A stretch of 64,000 nucleotides of DNA, taken from contig SCFE01000021.1 of NCBI GenBank assembly GCA_004352715.1, forward strand, positions 924,692 through 988,691, given 5' to 3'. The position numbers and the translations under genes were made by a program. Below are positions 31,291 through 43,697 of this stretch, piece by piece; within the stretch, counting starts at the first letter, position 1; the number at the start of each line of letters is the position of its first letter. Under the pieces are notes generated by a model that was not told where the DNA came from, ran no database searches, and saw only the letters and a list, made by a program, of their open reading frames with translations. The stretch is from Hofstenia miamia (Eukaryota > Xenacoelomorpha > Acoela).

Positions 31291-33358
31291 GCTGCTTATT
31301 TTTACAATCCTTTGTGGGATACGTACACATAATATTACAAGCTAATTTTCCATAATTTCGAAAAGGTTATACATTGCTTATATCGTTTTTGAGAGGCTGC
31401 AAAAACATATTTCGCATTTTGTAAAAATATTCCTTGTTATCACACATTTTCGTTTTCGTCAATACATGTGGAAAATATTAAACAGTTAAACAAAAAGTGA
31501 TCGCAATCCGTTGTAATAAAAACGTTTAAAATTTTTATAGACATTAGTAACAAACGCGATTGTCTAGTTTACATGTTAAAAAATAAAACTAATTTTAAAC
31601 TATCTCGTTAATACACATGGAAAATATTAAATATAGAAATTAAACAAAGAGATCGCATATTCACTAAACTTAATGGCGTAATACATAATAAAACCAGTAT
31701 ACATTTTCGGAAAGAGTACCGAAATTCGCCTTCTAAAAATGCTACATGCAATCTTATTTATTAATATAATTTATACACACTCATATACATTTTTTCAAAA
31801 AATAATTATACACGATTACAGATTGTTACATCATTTACCAGCTTTTATACAGCTAACTTTTCTTTACCAACTCTATTGGCTTTATTTGATTTTTTGGTTG
31901 TACACATTTGGTGACCATTTCACTGCTTTTATCAACTTTTCCATGTTGTTCACTCTTACATGTCTTTTATAATGTTATATGGTTGCATACATTACACGGC
32001 TTTTCCGGGTTTCACTGCTTTGTTGACTTTTCCATGTTTTTACAGCTTGTATATGCTTGGTGACTGATGCATCTTTGTCAACTTACATACCACTGTTTAA
32101 CTTTATTTGATTTTATAGGCTTTTGTTTACACGATTGTATGCATCACACGGTGTTCAACTCTTCCAATGTATTATATCGCAAAATTCTGCATTTGATCTA
32201 AATGTAATAAACTTGAAACGTGTATATAGGCGAATAAACTATTAAAATAAAAATCGTTTTAAAAATAAAAAACGGGTACAATGGAAAGAGAAATATTACA
32301 ACACTGTATATAAGCGGTGATAGTAAAATATGGAAAAACCTATTGTAATGTAATTCGCATTGGTATTTAAAAAATTATTGCGTCTAAATATTTCTCATTA
32401 GCCAACTCAATCAATCGCAAAAATAATTAAAAACATTTGAGTTTTTCATAATTTACTTTTAATCAAAAGCGTATATAAAATTTCATTCACGATGTAAAGA
32501 GATAAAACGAATATAATCGGATAAACATTCAATGCAAAATTTCGTTTATTCCAAAAAACACGTATGCTGGAAAGTGAAATACTAAATGAATACACTCGAA
32601 TAAAACAATTAAATTACGTACTGAGTTCCAAGTTCAACGTCTAGTCGCATCGCATAACATGAATTTCTAACAAAGAGAATGGCGGAGATATAAACTTTTT
32701 GAAAACAACGCGTCAACTTTTAAAAATAATTTTTCTTTTCAATTAATTTGTTATAATATTTTTAGTAAATTTTGTTTTTTTAAGCAAACAATTTTATTTT
32801 ATAAACTTAATTTTATAAACTTAATTTTATATTTTGAGATTAGTTCTATGACGTTTGACCAAAATCACCTACTTGTAAAACAAAAATTTTCGTTATTTTG
32901 AAAACCTGGTGGAAACAGATCTTCTTTTTGGTAAATTATTTTTCTTTTATTTTATTTATACATTATACCAACATGAGATGTTGTGTTTCCCTAACAAAAA
33001 TTTTTTATTCGCGTTAAACATGCAATTTTCCCATAAACGTATTATTTAAATGTAAAAATAACTTACCCGCGATGGAGAAATTCAACCATTCATAACTCAA
33101 TCTCTGTAAAACTGAATATTGCGTTACATTTTACAACTTGGAAAAATAATATCGATAGATTTATTTAATTAAAAACACAAAACACTACAAACATCCATTC
33201 AATAATTTTTTGATTTTCCATCATTCTGTACGAATATCCAACGTTATATACAGTCTTCCAGTCCCAGTGAATTCTATTATCTGACCTTGTTCACTACGAA
33301 ACTTTACGTTTATTCTATCAATGTACGATCTTGACACAGGCTTATACAGGCTTATACA
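31291..33358. other. Inner part of fold-back element
   Basis: AT-rich, no ORF of note. 31900-32060 has an internal partial repeat: TTTCACTGCTTTTATCAACT and TTTCACTGCTTTGTTGACTT, each followed by TTCCATGTT. Confidence 0.5.
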
Positions 33359-34358
33359 NNNNNNNNNNNNNNNNNNNNNNNNNNNNNNNNNNNNNNNNNN
33401 NNNNNNNNNNNNNNNNNNNNNNNNNNNNNNNNNNNNNNNNNNNNNNNNNNNNNNNNNNNNNNNNNNNNNNNNNNNNNNNNNNNNNNNNNNNNNNNNNNNN
33501 NNNNNNNNNNNNNNNNNNNNNNNNNNNNNNNNNNNNNNNNNNNNNNNNNNNNNNNNNNNNNNNNNNNNNNNNNNNNNNNNNNNNNNNNNNNNNNNNNNNN
33601 NNNNNNNNNNNNNNNNNNNNNNNNNNNNNNNNNNNNNNNNNNNNNNNNNNNNNNNNNNNNNNNNNNNNNNNNNNNNNNNNNNNNNNNNNNNNNNNNNNNN
33701 NNNNNNNNNNNNNNNNNNNNNNNNNNNNNNNNNNNNNNNNNNNNNNNNNNNNNNNNNNNNNNNNNNNNNNNNNNNNNNNNNNNNNNNNNNNNNNNNNNNN
33801 NNNNNNNNNNNNNNNNNNNNNNNNNNNNNNNNNNNNNNNNNNNNNNNNNNNNNNNNNNNNNNNNNNNNNNNNNNNNNNNNNNNNNNNNNNNNNNNNNNNN
33901 NNNNNNNNNNNNNNNNNNNNNNNNNNNNNNNNNNNNNNNNNNNNNNNNNNNNNNNNNNNNNNNNNNNNNNNNNNNNNNNNNNNNNNNNNNNNNNNNNNNN
34001 NNNNNNNNNNNNNNNNNNNNNNNNNNNNNNNNNNNNNNNNNNNNNNNNNNNNNNNNNNNNNNNNNNNNNNNNNNNNNNNNNNNNNNNNNNNNNNNNNNNN
34101 NNNNNNNNNNNNNNNNNNNNNNNNNNNNNNNNNNNNNNNNNNNNNNNNNNNNNNNNNNNNNNNNNNNNNNNNNNNNNNNNNNNNNNNNNNNNNNNNNNNN
34201 NNNNNNNNNNNNNNNNNNNNNNNNNNNNNNNNNNNNNNNNNNNNNNNNNNNNNNNNNNNNNNNNNNNNNNNNNNNNNNNNNNNNNNNNNNNNNNNNNNNN
34301 NNNNNNNNNNNNNNNNNNNNNNNNNNNNNNNNNNNNNNNNNNNNNNNNNNNNNNNNNN
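33359..34358. other. Assembly gap, 1000 N
   Basis: Exactly 1000 N, so the true length is unknown. ORFs drawn through it are artefacts. Confidence 1.
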
Positions 34359-34721
34359 GTATATTTTACAAAATGCAGTGTTATGTATACAGGTGAGTGT
34401 AATGTGTGTTATAACAAAGTATATTTTACAAAATGCAATGTTATGTATATTAAGAAAAATTAGTCATATAAAACAAAGTAAATTTGGGTGTGAATCATTT
34501 AAGCAGGTCCGAATGTGCTAATTAAAAATGCATTAGCAAGTTGTCAAAAAAATCAATTAGTGAGATCTTCAAAGCACTTAGCGCCAAGTATCAATTAGAT
34601 GACTCAGCGGTTCAACCACCCCCTTCGATATTCACGGTCTGCCACGTAACATGTGACGTCATCAGCTCTCGACCAATCAGAGGCGTTTTTGCGTGTTCAA
34701 GCCTTCCCTATATACACTACT
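34359..34721 (-). repeat. Right long terminal inverted repeat of the fold-back element
   Basis: Reverse complement of 30857-31290. It includes a short internal direct repeat GTATATTTTACAAAATGCA at 34359 and 34419. Confidence 0.85.
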
Positions 34722-34860
34722 TGTAACTGCGGTGAGGATTATATTGGATATAGAAGTAGACAACTAAGCAAAAGAATAAAGCAACTCGAAACTAAGTCAA
34801 CAATATCAGAACACCTAAGAAAATGTGGATTAAATTGATATAAAATTTTTAAGTTCAACT
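34722..34860 (+). pseudogene. Penelope-like family A: GIY-YIG part, right of fold-back insertion
   Basis: + strand: TCNCGEDYIGYRSRQLSKRI then KQLETKSTISEHLRKCGLN. This fits the GIY-YIG endonuclease of Penelope elements (CGxxYIGxxxRxLxxRIKxH) and closely resembles the copy at 45824-45552. Continues the element broken at 30850. Confidence 0.85.
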
Positions 34861-35512
34861 ATCCCCAAACATTTAAAAAGTAATCGAAAGTATATGCATA
34901 AAATCTTACCACCAAAGATGATTACATATATCAGCACAAATTACCCCTAATCAACGTTTAATTACATAATACATGTAATATCTTTTAATTAAATAATGCA
35001 TATTTAGATGAAAAATTTTGTAAATTGATAATGCTCAAGTTGAGCGAAATATATCTTTTTCAAATGTTTTTACTAAAATTATTAAAGATCCTTAACAACA
35101 ATAAGTAAAGGAAATTTTTGCATTAATATTGATATGATTAGAGATTCAACTGAAATCCAACGCAAAGTAGGAATTTTCGCCGTTTATATTTTTTATTTAT
35201 CGAAAATTTCAATAAACGGTATTTCTTTCCAACACTTTGCTTCCGTGGCTAGAAGGGGAAATTTACAGTAACGAGCGAAAAATTTTGGATGCCCTGCAAA
35301 AAAATTTAATCAGTTGTTATACGTGCCGTTGTATTTGTATTTAATGTGGTGTTATCATATACTACTCACTATTACTGAATAAATATTTAACAGCAAGCAC
35401 ATCCCTCTTCTGAGAAATGGAGACCCATCATTTAGACAACTAACCAAACAGCTCTTAAATGTTTTTTGCACACTATGGAACATCGCAAATGATTTACATG
35501 CATATTATCAAA
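34861..35512. other. Penelope 3' flank, no gene
   Basis: AT-rich, probably 3' untranslated sequence of the Penelope copy followed by unclassified DNA. Confidence 0.4.
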
Positions 35513-37290
35513 AGACTAGAAGAAGAAGAATATCTTTATTCAGCACAGTTTTAATTTCAACAAAATTGCTGTTTGCATTACCAAACACGTCAAAACATAA
35601 AAATTTACAAATTAATAAAAATATAGACAAAAATAACTACTTACAAATTAATATTTCAATTATATAATACTATTCAGTTATCTTAGCTCCTATGCCAAGG
35701 TTCGTAAAATTTGAACCCTTTCCATAAAGTATTTTTAATTTTGGAATATATGTTAAACTAAGTAAATTCTTTACATGATTTTTGAATTCAGACCTACTTT
35801 TCAGCGTTCGTTCACTTACTGGTAAATCATTCCAAGCTTCGATGGTAGAATTGAGAAATGAGTTTTTTGAAAAATGTTTTTTGAATTTCACCTTACCAAG
35901 AGTCGATGTTCTTTTGTTATAAGATATGTATAAATAATTTGGAAATTGCAATTTATCGTAAGGCTTGCGTTTATTATAAATATCTCAGAATTTTAGCAAC
36001 GAAAAGTATTTGACAGAAGAAAATGGACATGAAATTTGAGTTGAAGGTTTGATACTTATCGATTTTTTGCATTTACATATACGTTCCGCCCATTTANNNN
36101 NNNNNNNNNNNNNNNNNNNNNNNNNNNNNNNNNNNNNNNNNNNNNNNNNNNNNNNNNNNNNNNNNNNNNNNNNNNNNNNNNNNNNNNNNNNNNNNNNNNN
36201 NNNNNNNNNNNNNNNNNNNNNNNNNNNNNNNNNNNNNNNNNNNNNNNNNNNNNNNNNNNNNNNNNNNNNNNNNNNNNNNNNNNNNNNNNNNNNNNNNNNN
36301 NNNNNNNNNNNNNNNNNNNNNNNNNNNNNNNNNNNNNNNNNNNNNNNNNNNNNNNNNNNNNNNNNNNNNNNNNNNNNNNNNNNNNNNNNNNNNNNNACAT
36401 TGCAATACCTAAAATGACTCATTACCAAGGCATCTACCAGTTGTTGGCGCATTTTTATGACGACAAACTCCGCTAAATGTAGAGCGCATTTTTATGTCCA
36501 CAAACTCCGCTATATGTAGAGTACATTTGATTCCCATTGCCATTTTACGCAAGACAGAATAAATATGATTGGTATATTGTAATTTATTGTCGATAATTAC
36601 TCCTAGATATTTAAATTTACCAACTTGGGCAATAGCTGTGTTAGCAAAATTTAATTTACAAGTGACATTGTCGTTTTTTTGGGAAAGGTGACATTACACA
36701 AAATTCAGTTTTTGAGGGATTAACAGTTAAAAGATGCATGTTAAAGTATTTATGCAAATGTAAGAGGTTGGTTTCCAAATTATATATCGATGCATCATAT
36801 GATTTATCATGTGCAAACAGGCAAGTATCATCTGCATATTGAATAATTGTACAATGTTCATTTACTGCTTTATTGAGATCATTTACATAAAGTGAAAAAA
36901 GTAAGGGCCCTAAGAGCGGGCCTTGCGGAACTCCTTTGTAAACATTTCCCCAATTCGATAATGTCCCATTAGTTTTAACCCGCTGGTAGCGGTTAGTTAA
37001 TTACGCATTAAATCCTTACTACTTGAGTTAAATCCAAGATACATTAACTTTTCAAAAAGAATTTTATGATCAATCGAATCAAAAGCTTTAGAAAGATCAA
37101 TGCATGCTATGCCTACATATTCATTATTATCTAAGGAATTTCGCCAGGACTCAGTTGAGTAAAGTAGGGCATCTGTTGTTGAACTTTGTGTGCTACATAT
37201 TAATTGTGTTTCAGGGAGTAGAGAGTTATTTGTTAGGTAAAGGCTCATTTGTTCGAAAAGTAATTTTTCAAATATTTTGCTACTAGTTAT
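35513..37290 (-). mobile_element. 5'-truncated LINE (CR1/Jockey-like), RT to tail
   Basis: Minus strand. 37248-36997: ACIDLSKAFDSIDHKILFEK (RT motif A). 36950-36880: GNVYKGVPQGPLLGPLLFSL. YADD box at 36838-36827 inside IIQYADDTCLFA. 36452-36400: QQLVDALVMSHFRYCN, then a 300-N gap. 35951-35670: KKHFSKNSFLNSTIEAWNDL ('WNxLP'-type C terminus), stop. 3' end: AATAAAG then a (TTC)n tail at 35530-35516. Frameshifts are present. It is cut off at the 5' side at about 37290, inside the RT, typical of incomplete reverse transcription. Confidence 0.85.
36097..36396. other. Assembly gap, 300 N
   Basis: Inside the LINE. ORFs crossing it are artefacts. Confidence 1.
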
Positions 37291-37325
37291 GCATTATTAG
37301 ATCACAAGAAGAAAAATTTTGATAG

Positions 37326-37440
37326 TTAATATTTGCTATGCCCTCCAGAGGCATCTATGACAGCTTTCATGCGCCTAAGCATTTTACAAAGGATTTTTTA
37401 TGTACTTCTACGAATCGCATGGAATATTTCATTATTTGTA
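37326..37440 (-). pseudogene. Tc1 transposase C-terminal scrap
   Basis: Minus strand, ending LCKMLRRMKAVIDASGGHSK then Y and TAA. This matches the 'MxxRxxAVIxAxGGxTKY' C-terminal end of Tc1-group transposases. No more of the protein is seen upstream. Confidence 0.65.
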
Positions 37441-37599
37441 CTCCATAGATTGTCTGTTAAACAGGGAGTTTGCTTTGTGAATTTCATCTTATTATCTACT
37501 TACATTAATTACATTAAGGTCGGAAATTCACAAATTGAAATACCACCAGTATCCTCCATTCTATTAAAAAATAATTGTACGTGATTTATTACAGGGTAC

Positions 37600-38432
37600 A
37601 TTGTTTTGAGCTAGGTAACTACCAACAGTTGCTGTAAGTATAAAATGATGTTTTAATATAGATATACTTGATTGGATCTTCAGTTCCATCAACGCGTACA
37701 CGAGTGCGACTGTCATTATTTTATAGCACCTAATATGATAAGAGATTTACCGCCGTGCCTAATTGTATTAGTGACAAAACAATTGATTTTTTAGTCTTTT
37801 GAACCGTTCACACAATTTTGACATTAATTGAAATGATGACTAATCAGTCAATGCCATCTGATTTCAGTAAGATTCTGTCTACAAAATAATTAGTTCGCAA
37901 ATATCAACTATGATTTTGTCGCGTTCAGTCGGCCCCTTTAAGCGGGCATTCATCCTTTCTCACTGGAGTGAGGACTTCATAACGAGAGAAAGGAGCTGAA
38001 TTAGGTGTAAAAAGTTACTCACACCTGGCAGCAATCTTTCTAAGTAATACAGGAGAATGCTGCTACCCAATTGAAGGTCAAGTTAAACCATTAGTATCAA
38101 ACAGCGAGCAGCAGACAATGGATTTAGAACCACATTTAAACATCCCATTCTCAAAGAACTGCTTAAAAATAACTCAAAATTGATACCGATATTGTATTCA
38201 TTGGTACTTTGTCGTTCAAATATTTAGGAGCTACTGGTCTGATTAAAAAACGAAGTTGCTGTTCATTCTTACCGTGACATCGCCAGTTATGATGCTATTA
38301 ATGTGTTCAAGAAGTATTTTATGTTGTTATTGACGCATTAACTGTAGTATTAGCAGCTACTGTTGAGGTGTATAATTATGCCAATGTACTACACTTAATA
38401 AGAAATTCTATTTTATTCTATTCTATTCTATT
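37600..38432 (+). mobile_element. Probable LINE 3'UTR with ATTCT tail
   Basis: No ORF, but the sequence ends in AATAAGAAATTCTATTTT and (ATTCT)n at 38405-38432, the tail pattern seen on other LINEs in this window. The part at 37925-38095 is GC-richer than its surroundings. The 5' limit is arbitrary. Confidence 0.4.
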
Positions 38433-39344
38433 AAACCAAAGTAAAATCCTTTCTAATTAAAGCCGCTAAGAGTTTTTTGAAGTCACACCACTTCCATGTT
38501 GTAATCAAATAAACAAGAAAACCATGGAACTAAATCTCCTTATTCAACAAAATTCAGAAATTTTGGAATGCGGTATTTTTCAAAGTTTTAAATCATTGTA
38601 TTTGGGCAAACACATTAATAATAGCGCAAACGATAAAGAAATTTGGCACACTGTATCAAAGCGCTTTTGATGAAACACCGGGACCATCATCTTCTCTAAT
38701 TCAAATACCACCGTTATCCAAGTTTATACCGGGTTTCAAATTATTGAAATCGCGGAATGATGCCCATCGACACCCCGCCACTTTGCCAAACATCATGGCC
38801 AGTTTCCAACAAAAGATTCAAAATTTGAAAGCCTATAGATGAAATAAACAACCCAATTAAATATTCTAGCTTAAAAAACAATAAATTAATGCGTCTTATT
38901 GCCATTCAAAAAACTACCTCAATGATATTGTTATTAAAATCAAAACGGGTTATCCTTTTCATGCTCTAAAAGCACATGTCGTATTAATGCGCGATTGCAC
39001 TGAAAAGAAAATTCTATCTAATTTTTCATTTCAAAAATTAATTACGATAATAAATCCTGGATTAACTTCAAATGTAAGCAGTGCATAAAAAATAAAAATC
39101 AAGCCCATAAAGAGCAATCACTATTTAAAACCAACGAAAATTTTTGTCATTACAAAAAGGCAAATTTTTGTAATGTAACTATTATAGAATAATTTATACA
39201 AAATTCTTGAGTTGATATATGAATTTCAAAAAGAAACGCATCATTTATTTAACATGTTTCGGCATGACGCTGCCATTTTCCAAAAAGTTTCCCACTATAA
39301 AATTTACAAAATATTCATCAAATTACATATTTTTATATATTTTT
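38433..39344. other. No gene recognised
   Basis: Probably includes the 3' flank of the Penelope element that ends at 39345. Nothing else supportable. Confidence 0.4.
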
Positions 39345-40630
39345 TTATAATATTTTCGGTAAATTTAGTTTGTATTTATATTCATCTTTTTTGTTTAAGC
39401 TTGGTTCCTTTAATTCTATATAAATTGATTCAATGATGCTTAGTTGAAAATTATCAATTGCCTTGGATAAAATTTTATATGTAAATTTCATATTACAGTT
39501 CTTTAAATGATCAGAGATGGTCGAATGAATTTTGTGTTCTTTAATTCTTAATTGTAAATTCCTTGACGTTTTTCCAATGTATTGTGCACCACAGTTGCAA
39601 GTTATTTCATATATTACTTTGGAAATGTTTTCGATCTTGGTTTCTGTTTTTAGTCCTATTATATGTCTTAGTTTATTGGTCTTTAGTATAAAGCCTATCT
39701 TTAAAAATGATGGAGTGATTCTTTTCAGATATTTCTGTAATTTAATTGATTGTATGCCTCGATATTCAATATTAAAGATGTAATTGTATAAATAATCACT
39801 TTGTTTGTTTTTAGTTTCTTGACTTTGTAGTAAGTCTTCTAGTTTTTCTTTTATAATTCTATCGACTATATATGCTGGATATTCATTACGCTTTAATATA
39901 TCTTTGATCTTAATGATTGATTTATGAATTTCTTCGTAATTGTGATCAATCATGAAATGTCGATGTATCAGACCTTTGATCATGGATTTTTTGTATGCAA
40001 AGGGTACGTTTGAATTGTAGTTAATTACTAAATTTGTATCAGTTGGTTTACTGTAGTATGATGACGTAAATTTGTTCTTTATTCTTTCAATGTTAATATT
40101 GAGAAATGGTAGTCTTTTGTTGTTTTCTTCTTCGATAGTGAATTGAATTGCAGAATCTAAAGAATTCAAGGAAGGAAGTAAGTCTTTAACATTATATTCT
40201 GATATAACTAGTATATCATCAACATATCGAGCATAGTAATGAAATTTATTCATTATTTTGACAACATTCATTTTTTGTTCAAATTTTGACATATAAATAG
40301 TTGCTAATGTTGGTCCAAGGCAATTTCCCATTGCAACACCATTAACTTGTAGATAAAACTTTCCTTGAAATTCACAAAGGGTGTTTTTTGTGCAGAGTAA
40401 TATCAAAGTTTTCAAGGTTTCATAGTCTAAGCTAAGAAGTTTGATGTTATATTCTTTCAATAATGATATTGCATATTCAACAGCATCAACTAAAGGAACT
40501 TTGGTATATAAGCTTTTAACATCAAGTGAATATAATCGATATTGATCGGCTGTTTTCGTTTTTAAGTCTTTTAAAACTGATTCTACACTGCAATTTATTC
40601 GGCTTTCTGGCAAATTAGATAATACTGTAT
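39345..40630 (-). CDS. Penelope-like retroelement family B: RT plus GIY-YIG, long open frame
   Basis: Minus strand, about 422 codons without a stop. RT blocks in order: YRLYSLDVKSLYTKVP, EFQGKFYLQVNGVAMGNCLG with PTLATIYM, YARYVDD (YVDD at 40226-40215), LPFLNINIE and KPTDTNLVINYNSNVP. The C-terminal GIY-YIG nuclease is CNCGAQYIGKTSRNLQLRIK then EHKIHSTISDHLKNC. Encodes the reverse transcriptase/endonuclease of a Penelope element. The N-terminal part continues past the single N at 40631. Penelope RTs are normally near 800 residues, so this copy is 5' incomplete, but it is the least damaged retroelement frame here. Confidence 0.9.
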
Positions 40631-40631
40631 N

Positions 40632-40953
40632 CTAAAAAGTTTGATGTTATATTCTTTCAATAATGATATTGCATATTCAACAGCATCAACTAAAGGAACT
40701 TTGGTATAAGTTTTTAAGTTTTAAGTCTTTTAAAACTGATTCTACACTGCAATTTATTCGGCTTTCTGGCAAATTAGATAATACTGTATTAAGAAGTTTT
40801 GATAATTTTTCATATATCGATCCATTATTTGATGCAATTGGTCTTAAAGGTATGTTAGCTTTATGTACTTTTGCTAGTCCATACATACGACATGCAAATC
40901 CACCACTAGAATAATTTATAGCTTCTTGGTTTACTCTATCTAAATAAATTGCT
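40632..40953 (-). CDS. Penelope-like family B: upstream RT part (other contig)
   Basis: Minus strand: AIYLDRVNQEAINYSSGGFA, RMYGLAKVHKANIPLRPIAS ('YGLPKxHK...PxRPI' block), then NTVLSNLPESRINCSVESVL. The downstream part 40632-40800 repeats 40430-40630 with a deletion that shifts frame (…KLKNLYQSSFS). It overlaps the preceding contig and is the N-terminal continuation of the same element. Confidence 0.8.
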
Positions 40954-41990
40954 TAATGGTTGCTATGACTTCGATGTTTTCAATAACATTTCTGTTTACA
41001 CTCCCAAAACTTCATGATTACCTCACATTACGCTTGCATGCTTAAGTGTGCTGCACTCAAAACCAAATTGTCTCTTAGGTACTATTCAAATCGTGTGGTT
41101 TACCTTTCAAATTTTCTCCATCGATCATCCTCCCTTATTTTACCCCACTGCATTGGTTTCTGTTCAAATTAAATCTCCTATGGAAATAAGCCTTTACTTA
41201 TCACTATGTCAACGATGTTAGCTGTTCTCGATTTTTTCCTTTGTCGCTGTTTTTTTACTTTTAACTAATTCACTTTATTTTTAATGATTAATTGTTGTAA
41301 AAGTGAGTTTAATTTTTTCATATTTTTATTATTTTTATTCTTATTGACAATAGATTCTATTTACTACTACTACTACCACAAAAGCTCAAAATTTTTACTC
41401 CAAAAACATTTTTAACTGAAAAAACAAAGAAATAAATAGAGGTATATTAATCAAGTGAATAATTCTCAGAAAAAATGCATGAGCGACATTGTGGTAATTA
41501 ATGATGGAATTTTATAAAATTCCCCATAAAAATTGCAAATATTTTAAACGAAAGTTTTATCAACTTTGGCAATTATAAAGGAGAACATACTTAATTTAAT
41601 ATTCCACAGAAAGAAAGTTTTTCTACGTTTATCTTCAGATTTACAACTAATGAAGTTTTCAAAGCAATAGCAAAACTCAAATCGAACAAAATCAAATGGC
41701 CTTGAAAAATTTCCTTCACAGATTATAATTGAAATCACTTCAATTATAATTATTAATAATAATTAGTAAACCACTGAATTTTATTTTTGTTAAGTGCATC
41801 AAAATCAAAGTTTTCCTTTAAATTCTGAAAAAATGCTCATGTAACACAGGTTTTTAAAAAACTTTATGAAAATATTGAAGAAGAAAAATTTTTTCTTCTG
41901 AGGTTATGTTAACAATATATCCTATATAGATAGCAAATCTGAAAGCGTTTTAATTTTTGTTAAGTGAATAATCCAGATTATAAAATTTAA
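40954..41990. other. No gene recognised
   Basis: AT-rich. A small (TAC)n tract lies at 41361-41375. Nothing coding. Confidence 0.5.
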
Positions 41991-41994
41991 AGCC

Positions 41995-42600
41995 CCTACA
42001 TTTGAATTTAATTATTTCTTTTCTAGAATTATATCAATATCGTTTGCACTGTTTTAAATATCTTGAATGTATTCAGTATCTTTATTTCTCTAGGTAAGTC
42101 ATTCCAATGTTTTATAGAGGTATTAATGAATAAATTTTTCATAATTCCATAATTCTCTTTTTACAAAAAATTAGTTCATATTTCTTATATTAGGGGTTAA
42201 TATTGCTTACGATCCTATACATTGTTGTTAATACATTTAAATGAATTAGGCATTGAGCATTTATATAGTTTTTAGTCAATGTTTTGCATTCAGTATTACT
42301 AATAACAGATGTGTTGTTTGTTGCAAGCTTCATTGACAATTTTAACTGTCTCTTAATTTTATTTAGTAAATATTCATTCACATTTGTATAAAGTACATTG
42401 CCATAATACAAACGACTTAAGACTATAGCATGCATCAATCGAATCTTAGCTTTTGTAGGTAACTGCTGAAATATGCTACTAAGTGCTTTAATTGAAATAG
42501 CCATGCTCTCTATGATGATATTAAACTGCTCTTGAAAAATTAGTAATGAGTCAAATGTAATTTCCAAGCATTTTCAGTTGTCCACTTGATCTATTTGGGT
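41995..42600 (-). pseudogene. LINE ORF2 C-terminal remnant
   Basis: Minus strand ORF 42567-42190: IKALSSIFQQLPTKAKIRLM then HAIVLSRLYYGNVLYTNVNE and MKLATNN, the region after RT in CR1/Jockey-like LINEs ('SRLDYGNVLY'). Below it, 42130-42020 reads FINTSIKHWNDLPREIKI, the 'WNxLP' C terminus. Confidence 0.75.
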
Positions 42601-42639
42601 GCCATTAAACTTAACGGCTTAAGATAAATAGTTTTTTTT

Positions 42640-42780
42640 AATTGGCTTCCTATCAAAAATATTATACCACAGGGAACTATTCTAGCAATCTTATCCAATA
42701 TGCTGATGACACCTGTGTATTTTCTAGTGACAAATTTGATGATAAGGCGGTAAATCAAATTGAGTTCGGCTGTTAATAAT
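42640..42780 (+). pseudogene. LINE RT scrap with YADD box, opposite strand
   Basis: + strand: SNLIQYADDTCVFSSDKFDD at about 42688-42745. A separate LINE piece, head-on to the previous one. Confidence 0.6.
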
Positions 42781-43028
42781 TATGCAATTTATAAATTCCC
42801 GAATCAAAGCTAAAACAAATGAATTTTGTTTACTAAATCCTCATAATGCTGAAAAGAATTTCTTTTGGTAAAAAACCAAACTTCCTGAAAGTACATCTTT
42901 TAAGTATTTAATGGTTAAGAAAGTTATATTCTCAAATTTGATTATTTTTCAAGTATGCAACTCATAAGTGCAGATTAAAAGTCTAGATAAGTTTGCTAAA
43001 TCTTGCTCCTTTCAAGACCACAACTGCC

Positions 43029-43223
43029 TTAAACATTATCTCTTTTTAAAAGAGTACGATTTTCACTAACAAAATATTCAGCCAAGAAGACTTTGAGCTC
43101 AGACTTGACCTTTGAGGTTGGTATCATTAATATTTTGCGGGCAATTGGGCCGAGATGTGGAAACTGGAAAGATTTCGGTTTTCCAGGACTGAAAAGACTG
43201 TATGTATCTATATTACAATACAT
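43029..43223 (-). pseudogene. hAT transposase C-terminal dimerisation region
   Basis: Minus strand: FPHLGPIARKILMIPTSKVK then SELKVFLAEYFVSENRTLLK. Matches the hAT C-terminal block 'PxLxxxAxxxLxIPxTSxxSERxFSxxGxxxSxxRxxL'. Nothing upstream is readable. Confidence 0.7.
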
Positions 43224-43697
43224 TCAATATTAAACAATGTCATATGCTTACCGGCTGTTTGGCATGACTAGTTTATTGGCAATGCCTTTTGGCGGCCAAT
43301 AAACTTAAAATGTAGGCCGGTATTTGGCAGTAGCGATCAAAATTTAGCCACTTAGCTGCTGTATATACATGTAATATAATTGCAAAAATAAATTCAATAT
43401 TACCAATCTAATATATTGAACTCTAGTTTAATATATTACAAAAAATAATATGAAGACATTAAATGATTTTGCCAAACTTTGACATCGGTTTGCATTAAAT
43501 TATTAAAAATGCGACAAATAGATTTGTTACTTAAAAGTAACATTATTAGAAATAGGGTTAAGGTTAACTATTTGTTAGGGTAAAATATAATTTAGTTTAA
43601 GCTGAATCTTAATATGAAGTAGAAACAAACTTTGTCAGATAGGTAGATGATCTTTTCAAGAGAATGGATTCATTTCATTGTGTATATAAAGTATATA

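Larger units (their letters stand above)
30857..34721. mobile_element. Fold-back DNA element with long inverted repeats, inserted in Penelope
   Basis: The ends AGTAGTGTAT... and ...ATACACTACT are inverted, and the arms match for at least 360 bp, up to an assembly gap. The flanks carry TGTAAC at 30851-30856 and 34722-34727, a candidate 6-bp target duplication; taking one copy out rejoins Penelope reading through K-I-N-C-N-C-G-E-D-Y-I-G. About 3.87 kb including 1 kb of N. No transposase is readable in the non-gap part, so it is probably non-autonomous or its ORF is in the gap. The superfamily is not assigned: 6 bp is unusual and would fit few groups. Confidence 0.8.

Noticed and set aside
33321-34521. 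Long ORFs of about 380-396 codons
   Set aside because: Almost entirely N; the open frame is an artefact of the 1000-N gap.
36049-36452. Several ORFs through the 300-N gap
   Set aside because: Gap artefacts, apart from the short LINE piece at 36452-36400.
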